A DNA stretch of 64,000 nt, taken from assembly GCA_052318935.1 (NCBI GenBank), contig JBQRKO010000001.1; one strand, 5' to 3'. The notes under the pieces are model-generated. The model searched no databases. It saw only the letters and a list, made by a program, of their open reading frames with translations, and was not told where the DNA came from. This document shows, in pieces, positions 1-7,660 of this stretch; positions within the stretch are counted from its first letter, which is position 1, and every line of letters begins with the position of its first letter. The DNA is from Niallia sp052318935 (GTDB lineage Bacteria > Bacillota > Bacilli > Bacillales > Cytobacillaceae). The position numbers were made by a program, and so were the translations under genes.

Positions 1-3
1 TGC

Positions 4-552
4 ATGAAAAGTTTAAGCAGAGAACTAATATTGGAAACCGCTCACCGAATGGTGGCTGAACAAGGCATGGAGAAAGTTAATCTTTCAAAAGTCGCAAATG
101 AACTAGGAACGACTCATGCGGCGATCTATAAGTATTTCACAGGAAAAGAAGAACTATGGACCGCTCTTGCAAGTTCATGGCTTAATCATGAATTGGCAAT
201 ACTTTTTCCTTTTGAAACTGAAAATTATTCATCTACAAAGGAAATCGTTCATGACTGGCTATGGAGTTTAAGCGAATCCAAATATCAATCTTATTTACAT
301 GAGCCAGAAATGTTCAAGTTATATACTACCTATATTGATGGAAATCCAATTGTATGGGCCCGACACATTGAAGATTTAGTGGGAAGCTTAAAAGCGGCAA
401 GTAAAATCGAAGACAACGGGCTTTTACATGCCCTTCTGTTGGCATTCTCCTGGTTTTCCGCACCTGCCTTTGCAGAAAAGTGGTTACTGATTGATATTAA
501 AAGAGAATTTGAAGGGGTCTGGAAGCTGATTGAAGCGGGGATATTGGAATAA
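4..552 (+). CDS. TetR/AcrR family transcriptional regulator
   Basis: The 182-residue protein has an N-terminal TetR helix-turn-helix at about residues 8-52, including the GTTHAAIYKYFTGKEEL segment typical of the recognition helix and following loop. The C-terminal half is the ligand-binding helical bundle. Length is slightly short for the family (usually 185-220). The ATG lies 4 bases from the window edge, so the ribosome site and any partner gene upstream cannot be seen. A strong hairpin at 691-742 ends the transcript against the convergent LysR gene. The ligand and target are unknown. Confidence 0.85.
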   Translation: MKSLSRELILETAHRMVAEQGMEKVNLSKVANELGTTHAAIYKYFTGKEELWTALASSWLNHELAILFPFETENYSSTKEIVHDWLWSLSESKYQSYLHEPEMFKLYTTYIDGNPIVWARHIEDLVGSLKAASKIEDNGLLHALLLAFSWFSAPAFAEKWLLIDIKREFEGVWKLIEAGILE

Positions 553-690
553 CAGCGATATTTGGCGGATGGTGTTTATGGTGCGGCTAGATATAGTAAT
601 ATCCTCCTGCTATACATCGCCAAGGGCCTATAACTTGCCGTTACAGACAGCGCGGTGAACCGTACCATAAGTGAAGCGTTTTAGTAATAA

Positions 691-742
691 AATAGACAAC
701 TAACTTTGGTTTTTTTTCACATACCAAAGTTAGTTGTCTATT
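691..742. terminator. Bidirectional intrinsic terminator
   Basis: A perfect 20-bp stem (arms 691-710 and 723-742) has a 12-nt loop and T-rich flanks on both sides. It sits between the convergent TetR gene ending at 552 and the LysR gene ending at 767. The 553-690 stretch shows no supported gene. Confidence 0.85.
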
Positions 743-766
743 TTTATTTTTCACATCGATTCACCA

Positions 767-1678
767 CTAATGATCAGTGAACACACGTCTCGATTGTTCA
801 TTGATCGCTTCGGTAACAATCTGTATGGAACGAAGTGTCGTTTGAGACCTGCGAGCAACAAGGTAAATATGGCGTGTCAATTCTGGTTGTAGGTTTAGAA
901 GATGAACACCTTCTACCTGCTCTGTTACTGCTAGTTTCGGTAGAATGCCAATAGCAAGATTATGAGCAACCACTGTCTGTATGGACGAATAGCTCTGAAA
1001 GATATTCATAACATTTGGTTGGAACCCAGCAGTTCGACACAGGTTCTTTGTGTATTCTGAAAGGTAGGTACCATCAGGCTCTATTACCCAATTCTCCTCC
1101 ATAAGCACATCTATACTGACATGAGGGTGGTCTATCAGTGGATTTTCATCACCGACTAGAACCATCAGACGGTCTGTTCCAAGTTTGATGAGACGTCGAT
1201 CGTTTTGCTTGAGCGAATGAGGCTTTTCAAAATAAGCGACAACAGCTAGATCAAATTGATGGGAGTCAAGCGCAGGAAGACTCCCATCCGGTTCCATTTC
1301 TGATAACCTAATCTGAAGCTCAGGGAATCTTTTCGACAATTTCGATACAGCTGGAATAACAATTGCACGCAAAGCACTTGAGAAGGAGGCAATCCGAACA
1401 GTCCCCTGAATGACGTCAGAAGTGTCACTTAGAGAGTTCTCAATCAATTCAAGCTGATTAAGCACTGGTTTAACCTGTTCCACCAGAGCGCGCCCCGCAT
1501 GTGTTAATTGAACTCTTCGTCCCACTTTTTCAAACAAAATTGTATTGGTTTCTTTCTCCAGAAGGTTAAGCTGTTGCGATACAGTTGCTGTGCTAATATA
1601 CATGACTTCGGCAACACGATGCATGGTTCCTAATGTTTCAAATTGTACAAGTAATTGTAATCGCCAAGTGTTGAGCAT
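767..1678 (-). CDS. dgdR: LysR-type regulator, probable DgdR
   Basis: LysR-family protein with an N-terminal winged helix (MLNTWRLQLLVQFETLG, then the AEVMYISTATVSQQL recognition helix) and a periplasmic-binding-like effector domain. The open frame extends to 1708, but the ATG at 1678 (MLNTWR) is preferred because AAAGGAGG lies just upstream; this gives 303 residues, normal for the family. It is transcribed divergently from the 2,2-dialkylglycine decarboxylase gene. In Burkholderia cepacia the decarboxylase is likewise controlled by a divergent LysR protein, DgdR, so that name is inferred from context. A near-palindrome at 1737-1760 is the likely binding site. Confidence 0.8.
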   Translation of the reverse strand: MLNTWRLQLLVQFETLGTMHRVAEVMYISTATVSQQLNLLEKETNTILFEKVGRRVQLTHAGRALVEQVKPVLNQLELIENSLSDTSDVIQGTVRIASFSSALRAIVIPAVSKLSKRFPELQIRLSEMEPDGSLPALDSHQFDLAVVAYFEKPHSLKQNDRRLIKLGTDRLMVLVGDENPLIDHPHVSIDVLMEENWVIEPDGTYLSEYTKNLCRTAGFQPNVMNIFQSYSSIQTVVAHNLAIGILPKLAVTEQVEGVHLLNLQPELTRHIYLVARRSQTTLRSIQIVTEAINEQSRRVFTDH

Positions 1679-1736
1679 TTGATTCCTCCTTTCAGCATAA
1701 CTAAACATATTGTTAAGGAAAACTTGATTGTTTTGT

Positions 1737-1760
1737 GTTTAATATTAATTAATAATAAAC
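1737..1760. promoter_or_regulatory. Candidate LysR operator between dgdR and dgdA
   Basis: Two 12-bp half sites, GTTTAATATTAA and TTAATAATAAAC, form an inverted repeat with one mismatch in the 130-bp divergent spacer. It contains the T-N11-A pattern expected of LysR boxes. Function is inferred from position. Confidence 0.45.
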
Positions 1761-1807
1761 ATTAAGTACATTAAGAGCAAATTTATGAAGGAAAGCGAGG
1801 AAGAAAA

Positions 1808-3130
1808 ATGATGAATCCATATGAAAAAAGAACGAATCCTTGGGGGGACGTGGAACGACACGTTGGAAGATATGGTGCACCATTCTTCATCCCAGAAATA
1901 ATCGACCGTGCCGAGGGGAGCTATGTATACACGGAAGAAGGAAGAAAAATCTTAGACTTCACATCGGGTCAGATGTCCTCGACAATCGGCCATTCTCATC
2001 CTGATGTGGTGGCAACTATACGTGAAGCCGCTGGTCGACTCGATCATCTGTTCAGTGGGATGCTTTCAAGACCTAGCATTAACCTATGTACACACATTGC
2101 CCAGACAGTAACGGCTCCTCTATCCAAAGTCATCCCTCTATCGACTGGTTCGGAAGCGAATGAAGCTGCATTAAGAATGGCAAAGTTGGTCACAGGGAAG
2201 TTCGAGATTGTCTCCTTTAACCGATCATGGCATGGGTTAACAGAAGCCAGTGCAGGAGCAACGTATGCTTCTGCTCGAAAAAGTGGATTACCTGGCTCAC
2301 CCGGACAGTTGGCCATTCCCACTCCTTATGACTATCGGCCAGATTTCGTGGATGAAAATGGGAATCTTGATTGGCAGAAACAGCTAGATTATGGTTTTGC
2401 AATGGTCGATGCCCAATCTGTGGGTAGCTTGGCAGCGTGCATCGTAGAACCAATTGTATCTGGTGGTGGCATCCTTGTTCCTCCGCCCGGATATTTAGCT
2501 GCACTTAAGAAAAAATGTCAGGAGCGAGGAATGCTCTTAATCTTTGATGAGGCGCAAACAAGCTTTGGTAGAACAGGGCATTGGTACGGTTTCCAGCACG
2601 ACGGTGTAACCCCAGACATTTTGACATTATCAAAAACACTTGGCGCAGGACTACCACTTGCTGCTCTCGTGACAACAGAAGAAATTGAGCAAAAAGCCCA
2701 TGATAATGGTTTTGTATTTTACACTTCGCATGTCAATGATCCACTCGTAGCAGCTGTTGGGTGCACGGTCATGAATGTAATTGAACAGGAGAGTCTCCTT
2801 GTACAGGTCCGAGAAAAAGGGGAATATCTAGCTGCAGTACTAAAAAAGATGGTGCAAACACATGAAGTCGTCGGCGATGCTAGAGGGCGAGGTCTGCTGC
2901 AAGGAATCGAGATTGTAAAGGATAAGATTAGCAAAGAACGCTCAGAAGAGATTGGTGATCGAATTACGGCACGATGCCTTGAGTTAGGTCTCCATATGAA
3001 CATTGTCTGTTTGCCTGGTATGGGTGGGGTTTTCCGAATAGCGCCACCGCTCACTGTGAGTTACGAAGAGCTGGATGAAGGACTTTCCATTCTTGATCAA
3101 GCCATTACGGATGTGGAGAACACGTTATGA
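1808..3130 (+). CDS. dgdA: 2,2-dialkylglycine decarboxylase-type class III aminotransferase
   Basis: The 440-residue PLP enzyme matches 2,2-dialkylglycine decarboxylase throughout: DFTSGQMSS, DHLFSGMLSRP, LVTGK, SWHG, the DEAQT PLP-binding aspartate region, and the Schiff-base lysine K276 in LSKTLGAG. The DGD-typical end segment MNIVCLPGMGGVFRIAPPL is also present. The enzyme decarboxylates 2,2-dialkylglycines such as 2-aminoisobutyrate and then transaminates pyruvate; a related amino-acid substrate is possible. The ATG follows GGAAAGCGAGGAAG. It overlaps the next gene by ATGA, so the two are translationally coupled, and a divergent LysR regulator sits upstream. Confidence 0.87.
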   Translation: MMNPYEKRTNPWGDVERHVGRYGAPFFIPEIIDRAEGSYVYTEEGRKILDFTSGQMSSTIGHSHPDVVATIREAAGRLDHLFSGMLSRPSINLCTHIAQTVTAPLSKVIPLSTGSEANEAALRMAKLVTGKFEIVSFNRSWHGLTEASAGATYASARKSGLPGSPGQLAIPTPYDYRPDFVDENGNLDWQKQLDYGFAMVDAQSVGSLAACIVEPIVSGGGILVPPPGYLAALKKKCQERGMLLIFDEAQTSFGRTGHWYGFQHDGVTPDILTLSKTLGAGLPLAALVTTEEIEQKAHDNGFVFYTSHVNDPLVAAVGCTVMNVIEQESLLVQVREKGEYLAAVLKKMVQTHEVVGDARGRGLLQGIEIVKDKISKERSEEIGDRITARCLELGLHMNIVCLPGMGGVFRIAPPLTVSYEELDEGLSILDQAITDVENTL

Positions 3131-3684
3131 AACTACTGAAAATGAGCAACAAACCATTTCTGTTCAAGAGGAAATCATCTTTTTGGGAGGAGGTCAGAAT
3201 GGTTCGGGACTACGATCCTTCCGTTACCTCGAACACTCAGGTGATTCTCACATATTCTGGATTACATGCAGTTTGGTTTTACCGGTTATCCCATCTATTG
3301 TGGACGAGGAATCATCATTTAGCTGCACAGTTGATTTCGCAGCTTGCTCGTGTGCTAACAGGGGTAGAAATTCATCCTGCAGCAACCATTGGGAAAAGAC
3401 TACTGATTGATCATGGAACAGGGATTATTATCGGAGAAACAGCTGAGATTGGTGACGATGTTATTATTTATCAAGGTGTCACACTTGGAGGCGTAAGTAA
3501 TAAGCCAGGAAGACGTCATCCGAAGATAGGAGATCGTGTCTTTATCGGCGCAGGAGCTGCAGTTTTAGGAGCAATCACAATAGGAGAAGGCGCAAAAATC
3601 GGAGCCTTGGCTCTTGTTTTGAAGGATGTTCCAGCTCAACATACAGCAGTAGGCAATCCAGCAAGAATCATATCACCGAAATAG
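3127..3684 (+). CDS. Serine O-acetyltransferase-like hexapeptide enzyme
   Basis: The 185-residue protein has the CysE fold order: a short helical N-terminus, then a left-handed beta-helix with hexapeptide repeats (VEIHPAATIGKRLLIDHGTGIIIGETAEIGDDV, seen in part), the catalytic histidine in IDHGTG and the GGVSNKPGRRHPKIGDRVFIGAGAAV acceptor loop. It is shorter than typical Bacillus CysE (about 217) at both ends. An alternative start at about 3202 (MVRDYDPSV) has a GGGAGGAGG-like ribosome site, so the first 25 residues are uncertain. It overlaps dgdA by 4 nt. Coupling to a decarboxylase suggests acetylation of an amino-acid substrate in the same pathway rather than general cysteine synthesis; this is inference. 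Confidence 0.82.
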   Translation: MKLLKMSNKPFLFKRKSSFWEEVRMVRDYDPSVTSNTQVILTYSGLHAVWFYRLSHLLWTRNHHLAAQLISQLARVLTGVEIHPAATIGKRLLIDHGTGIIIGETAEIGDDVIIYQGVTLGGVSNKPGRRHPKIGDRVFIGAGAAVLGAITIGEGAKIGALALVLKDVPAQHTAVGNPARIISPK

Positions 3685-3691
3685 CTTTTAG

Positions 3692-4434
3692 AAGAGTACT
3701 GCACCACTAGCTAATGGAGATGATACGGATTTATATATTTCTAATATTGGTGTAGATACTGTCGATTCACTTTCTGGAAATTTTATAGTTAATAAATATA
3801 ATGAAAAGGGTAACTGGGTTCTTGTTAGACAAATAAGTATTAGCGCTAAGAACATAAAACCAGGAAAGAAGCTACTAAAATCAGTTCATAATCCTCAAAC
3901 ACATGGATATGAACAACAAGTTATATCATTTGTAGCAAAAGATGGAAAAGATGTTACAACAAGTACTGCAAGTAAAATACAAGGGTTAAAAATCCATATA
4001 ATTGGAGAAGTATTAAAACGTTAGCTGATTATACATACAGACATGCTCCAGACTTTGGGTTATCAAAATATGAAGAAATGGGATATTCCAAAAAAGCGAA
4101 TAATTTTTATAACAATAGAAAGAATGCTGGTTATGAATATTTTAAAGGAAATGATGGTAATATTAGGGTTTATCAAATTTCCACAAATTCTGATTCAATT
4201 TTTATTAAATATGGTCATGATAGCAAGGATATTCCTGTAATTGAAATGGTGCAAAGTGGGAAAGGGCATGAATTACCCAATTCCTATGTAGTAAAAATTA
4301 ATGTTACACCACAGAAAAAAGGAATATTAGGAAGAGACACTATCACTTTTGGAGTAGAACCAAACAAAAATGAAAAAGGGAATATTGAAATAAGAATGTT
4401 AGATTATAAACACACTGCTGGATCAGAGAAATAA
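3692..4434 (+). pseudogene. Remnant of a polymorphic toxin C-terminal region, frameshifted
   Basis: Coding-like sequence begins directly after a stop at 3689 with no usable start codon. Frame 2 reads from 3692 and stops at 4024. Around 3980-3990 sense passes to frame 1, giving VKNPYNWRSIKTLADYTYRHAPDFG and then a sequence ending at 4434. The NPYxWxSxKTLxDHxxRHGxDF pattern is typical of C-terminal RNase-type domains of secreted polymorphic toxins in Firmicutes. Both the secretion part and the reading frame are lost, so it is a fragment, probably carried as a silent cassette. Family assignment is by pattern memory only. Confidence 0.5.
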
Positions 4435-4457
4435 GAAATAAAAAAATTTCATATTAA

Positions 4458-4482
4458 AAGGGTGTCAGAATACGACACCCTT
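4458..4482. terminator. Bidirectional hairpin terminator
   Basis: AAGGGTGTC and GACACCCTT form a 9-bp stem with a 7-nt loop between the toxin remnant and the convergent small gene ending at 4482. Confidence 0.7.
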
Positions 4483-4715
4483 CATGTTTTATCAATTAAA
4501 TCCTTCAGCAGTATATAGTCATCAGTATACGCTTGGTAGACTCTCACATAAAATTCAGCTTCGTTATTGTCTCCATCTCCAGCGCCACTTATATTTTTAG
4601 CTAATAATCTATTTTTAAAGTTATCTATTCTTACATATGCATTCTTTACTATGAGTCTTACATCTTTTTTACGAGAATTTGATATAATAAATAATTCATC
4701 CTCCAATTGTTGCAT
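4482..4715 (-). CDS. Small hypothetical protein, 77 aa
   Basis: The protein is acidic and helical, beginning MQQLEDELFIISNSRKKDV and ending DYILLKDLIDKT. No family is recognised. It has no signal peptide or membrane segment. Its position beside a toxin-tail remnant and opposite to it would fit a leftover immunity or accessory gene, but nothing in the sequence proves that. It may also be the C-terminal part of a longer lost gene. Confidence 0.35.
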   Translation of the reverse strand: MQQLEDELFIISNSRKKDVRLIVKNAYVRIDNFKNRLLAKNISGAGDGDNNEAEFYVRVYQAYTDDYILLKDLIDKT

Positions 4716-4803
4716 ACGAATTTTTCCGTTATTACTAAGAGAATGATCATAAAGAGGATACAGAGCAATCTTTCTTGCTTTAGATGTATTAAGTGAATTT
4801 TAC

Positions 4804-4820
4804 ATCATTAATTTAATGAT
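4804..4820. promoter_or_regulatory. Fur-family-like (Zur?) palindrome upstream of the COG0523 gene
   Basis: ATCATTAA and TTAATGAT flank one central T, an 8-1-8 perfect inverted repeat. It has the 7-1-7 geometry of Fur/Zur/PerR boxes, though the half-site differs from the classic Zur half TCGTAAT. It lies 124 bp before the COG0523 GTPase, a family often under Zur control. No other feature is seen in 4716-4943. Confidence 0.35.
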
Positions 4821-4943
4821 AGAAGAAAGGATCTTTCATTCGTATACACTCTACATAAAGCTAATCGCATATTTACACATTTTTTTCGGGTTAACGAACA
4901 GGTTCATCACCAGTGATTCAAATCAAATAAGGGGGAAAATGAA

Positions 4944-5912
4944 TTGAAAATAATTCCTGTATATGCCCTATCAGGATTTTTGGGTAGTGGAAAAACGACT
5001 TTATTAACCGGTATGTTAAATTATCTTAAACAGCAAGGGAAACGACCGGCTGTTATCATGAACGAGATAGGAGATGTAAATATAGACGGGCTTTTAGTAG
5101 ATCATGATGTGCCGATGACAGAAATGTTAAACGGGTGTATTTGCTGTACGATAAGAGAAGATTTGGGTGCGACTCTTTTAAACATGTACCACCAATTCCA
5201 ACCAGATATTATTATCATTGAGTCAACCGGGATCGCCAATCCACTGGAGCTCATCGAAGGAATTACAAATGTTTCTTTAAAAGTTGATATTGAGTTAAAA
5301 CTTGTAACAACAGTTGTCTCAGCACCGCATTTTCTTGCGCTTACGCATGAAAGAAGAAAGACGCGCCGCCTTATGGAGGAACAAATTCGTTGTGCCGATT
5401 TACTTCTCCTTAATAAAACAGACCAACTTACAGACGAGCATAACCAAAAAGTCAAAAACCAGCTTATGCAATTAAACCCGCATGCTAATATTATAGAAAC
5501 ATTACGTTGTGACATAGATATGGACGTGCTGTTTACTTCTATCCATAGAGAAGGAGAACTTCGTGGTCAAAATGAACAGCAGTATCCTTCTATTGAAAAA
5601 GCGAGCGAGTATACTCATCATCATACGCATAACCATGTCATGACTTATACGCATCGATTTGATGGAGCGGTCGATCGTCAAAAATTTAAGAAACTGTTTA
5701 GTGAAATACCTTCTGAAGTGTATCGAGCAAAAGGGGTGATTAAATTCATAGAGGATCATGAGCAATATTTATTTCAATATGCCTATAGGGAAATAGAATT
5801 TGTAAAAATAAACCTTCAACAGTCTGTAGAACCAGTAGCCGTTTTCATTGGAGATCATTTTGATAAGATGCAGGTAAAGCGTGCTATTCATGAACTTGCT
5901 GTTAATATTTGA
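4944..5912 (+). CDS. COG0523/CobW-family GTPase, putative metallochaperone
   Basis: The 322-residue P-loop GTPase has Walker A GFLGSGKT at residues 11-18 and the diagnostic metal-binding CxCC motif (C65, C67, C68). ESTGIANP is the Walker B/switch region, LLLNKTDQL is the NKxD guanine motif, and a His-rich linker (HHHTHNH, about 230) precedes a CobW C-terminal domain. Family members bind zinc or cobalt and insert or traffic it under metal limitation. Translation starts at TTG 4944 after AAGGGGG with 8-9 nt spacing. It stands alone, with a possible Zur-type site upstream. The client protein is unknown. Confidence 0.88.
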   Translation: MKIIPVYALSGFLGSGKTTLLTGMLNYLKQQGKRPAVIMNEIGDVNIDGLLVDHDVPMTEMLNGCICCTIREDLGATLLNMYHQFQPDIIIIESTGIANPLELIEGITNVSLKVDIELKLVTTVVSAPHFLALTHERRKTRRLMEEQIRCADLLLLNKTDQLTDEHNQKVKNQLMQLNPHANIIETLRCDIDMDVLFTSIHREGELRGQNEQQYPSIEKASEYTHHHTHNHVMTYTHRFDGAVDRQKFKKLFSEIPSEVYRAKGVIKFIEDHEQYLFQYAYREIEFVKINLQQSVEPVAVFIGDHFDKMQVKRAIHELAVNI

Positions 5913-5962
5913 ACAAGTAATTTATTGTAATAAAAATTTCAAAAGAGAAGGCAAATAAAAAT

Positions 5963-6016
5963 GACCTCCTTAATTAGCTATCAAATCAGTGATTTTATTG
6001 GTAAATTAAGGAGGTT
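5963..6016. terminator. Inverted repeat between convergent genes
   Basis: GACCTCCTTAATT and AATTAAGGAGGTT form a 13-bp inverted repeat with a 28-nt loop between the COG0523 gene and the convergent DUF3800 gene. The loop is long for an intrinsic terminator, so the role is tentative. Confidence 0.4.
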
Positions 6017-6032
6017 ATATTTTATTGATTTC

Positions 6033-7010
6033 TTATTTATATATATCTTCTAATAGGTATGTATTTCTTCCAATCCCATTAATTTGGTCTTTATATCCAA
6101 GCAGCTGCCTTAACCTTGTATTTGGATATTCCAGCATGACTCGTAACTCTTTGGTAGAAATTTCAGGATACTCTAACAATAACTTTTGAATTTTAGTTAT
6201 TTCATTTATATCATAATTTGTTTTATACACTATAAAAGGGGAGAGGTATTCTGCAATATTTATTTGAGTCAATTCCTCATTTCCTGTCCATTTGAATAAC
6301 CTTATTTGTTTTTGGAAACGATTGATATTATTTTCAACTGATAAAAAGCGATATATTAAGTCACTCTTCACTATAGAATGGTCAGATTGTTCTAAAAAAC
6401 CTTGTTCTAACAAAAAGACTACTATTCCCATAAAAGTATCAACAATCTGTAGTGGGATAGACTTCTCTGAATCCTGTGATATTACCTTATTTACACGATA
6501 ATTTTTATTCCTATAAGCAGAATGAGCATTCATTTGTTCAATGATTTTATCATTTAAAAACAATTTATCATATTCATCGTTGCTATCTATTTTTATCTTT
6601 ACATTAACTAAGTCACTATTATTGCCAATGTGAGATAAATCACGTGTTAATCCATAAAAAAGCCTTTCAGGTATTTTAATATAGAACAGGTTTCGTAACT
6701 CAGTAGCCGACAATCCAATTTTATCTGCAGCAGAAAAGGCATCTTCATTATTAACTATTAATATATTAATTCTAATGTTCTCATTAATAACTGTATGTAA
6801 TGTTTGAAAATATTTTTTTATATGAGTATCCTTTGTATATTCACGAAAATGAAGTTCTCTGTTAGACTGGCTCTTCTTATAAATTTTTCTAATTTGTTTT
6901 ACAAGGTTGGCCAACGCATTATCTGTGCCACTATAAGCTCCATAATAAGAGAACTCTTTGTTAAATTGGTCAATTTTATTCGATTCGTCAAAATATATTA
7001 AGTAATTCAT
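6033..7010 (-). CDS. DUF3800 domain protein
   Basis: The 325-residue protein starts with the family hallmark YFDESN (residues 6-11). It continues with the DUF3800 pattern: a basic RELHFREY segment, then acidic residues in IKIDSNDEYD and in IPLQIVDTFMG (VD), which resemble an RNase H-like metal site. A C-terminal region with ISTKELRVMLEYPNTRLRQLLGY looks like an added helix-turn-helix. DUF3800 proteins are of unproven biochemical function and often occur on mobile DNA. The ATG at 7010 follows AGGAAGTG. Immediately upstream and divergent is a small RNA gene of two tandem structured units at 7068-7177. Confidence 0.75.
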   Translation of the reverse strand: MNYLIYFDESNKIDQFNKEFSYYGAYSGTDNALANLVKQIRKIYKKSQSNRELHFREYTKDTHIKKYFQTLHTVINENIRINILIVNNEDAFSAADKIGLSATELRNLFYIKIPERLFYGLTRDLSHIGNNSDLVNVKIKIDSNDEYDKLFLNDKIIEQMNAHSAYRNKNYRVNKVISQDSEKSIPLQIVDTFMGIVVFLLEQGFLEQSDHSIVKSDLIYRFLSVENNINRFQKQIRLFKWTGNEELTQINIAEYLSPFIVYKTNYDINEITKIQKLLLEYPEISTKELRVMLEYPNTRLRQLLGYKDQINGIGRNTYLLEDIYK

Positions 7011-7033
7011 ACCACACTTCCTAAATGTTTTGG

Positions 7034-7061
7034 TTGACTTACAATGTATAGATGTTATAAT
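7034..7061 (+). promoter_or_regulatory. Sigma-A promoter for the tandem-unit RNA
   Basis: TTGACT (7034-7039) and TATAAT (7056-7061) are separated by 16 bp on the + strand, placing a start near 7068. This is 12 nt before the first structured unit and only about 25-50 bp from the divergent DUF3800 start. Confidence 0.6.
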
Positions 7062-7067
7062 TGCATC

Positions 7068-7177
7068 ATAAAATATATCGTATTACTTTCTCCGCTACCG
7101 TTTTGTAGAGCTGGTAATACATGCACGGAAATAGCTTTTCCCCGCTACCGACACGGCAGGGCTGAGCTATTTTTTCT
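7068..7177 (+). ncRNA. Tandem-unit structured RNA next to DUF3800
   Basis: Two related hairpin units of 41 and 42 nt (7080-7120 and 7130-7171) are joined by 9 nt. Each has a 7-bp outer stem: GTATTAC with GTAATAC in unit 1, AATAGCT with AGCTATT in unit 2. The outer stems differ in sequence yet stay paired. The inner strands are conserved: TTTCTCCGCTAC versus TTTCCCCGCTAC on the 5' side, AGCTG versus GGCTG on the 3' side. A T-rich run after 7171 makes unit 2 terminator-like. Covariation between the units plus a consensus promoter argue for a real small RNA. Conserved RNA motifs named after DUF3800 have, as I recall, been reported beside such genes; membership was not tested. Confidence 0.6.
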
Positions 7178-7593
7178 TTTTTATTAGTCTAAAAAGTGTA
7201 TAACCAATATATTCGTGCTCAAGTGAGCAAATAAAAATATGAAAAATTAATTCTTATACGTACTCATATGAGTGTATAAAAATTAACCGACTTTGCAAAA
7301 GAGTGTTCTTTAATACGGAATGCTTTTTTATTTTTATGCTTATTATACCAAACGTACGTTTGATAAGTATATATTATTTAACAATTCGTAAAATGTGCAC
7401 TATATGAATTATAAAGGAATTGAACATTCACGGCTAAGTTATTCTACACACTGGATTGAGTAGGCTCAATATGATCCTGTATGTGCAGCCAAAATACGTG
7501 AAGTCAAAGATTGGATGAGATGCATCAAAAGAGTGATTCTAATACGTTTGTTTAAAAAGTCTAAAAGATAGTACTCGAGGAGATTGGTATAAA
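7178..7593. other. Non-coding stretch with palindromes
   Basis: No convincing gene is seen. It holds GCTCA/TGAGC (7217-7228), ACTCATATGAGT (7262-7273) inside a longer imperfect palindrome (7253-7279), and the perfect 14-mer CAAACGTACGTTTG (7349-7362). The last resembles a TetR-type half-site pair. A short coding-like run without a start at about 7470-7570 may be gene debris. Confidence 0.4.
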
Positions 7594-7622
7594 TTGACAT
7601 GTAACAATCTTACATGTATAAT
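7594..7622 (+). promoter_or_regulatory. Consensus sigma-A promoter with embedded operator
   Basis: TTGACA (7594-7599), exactly 17 bp, then TATAAT (7617-7622). Between and over the boxes lies an 8-5-8 inverted repeat, ACATGTAA (7597-7604) and TTACATGT (7610-7617). A repressor bound there would block both elements, so the TetR gene just downstream is probably autoregulated. Confidence 0.75.
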
Positions 7623-7660
7623 TTTGGTTAACATGAATGTCAATGAAAAGAGGGATACTT

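Noticed and set aside
553..690. Possible remnant between TetR and the 691 hairpin
   Set aside because: No frame longer than a few codons with family similarity; left as empty spacer.
2044..3054. Minus-strand frames inside dgdA
   Set aside because: They lack ribosome sites and are shadows of the strongly conserved dgdA reading frame.
7068..7177. Type III toxin-antitoxin (ToxIN-like) interpretation of the tandem RNA
   Set aside because: The RNA is divergent from, not upstream in line with, the protein gene, and DUF3800 is unrelated to ToxN; kept as an RNA-protein pair of unknown type.
7470..7570. Coding-like run YDPVCAAKIREVKDWMRC upstream of TetR
   Set aside because: No start, no ribosome site and a very short length; described only as possible debris.
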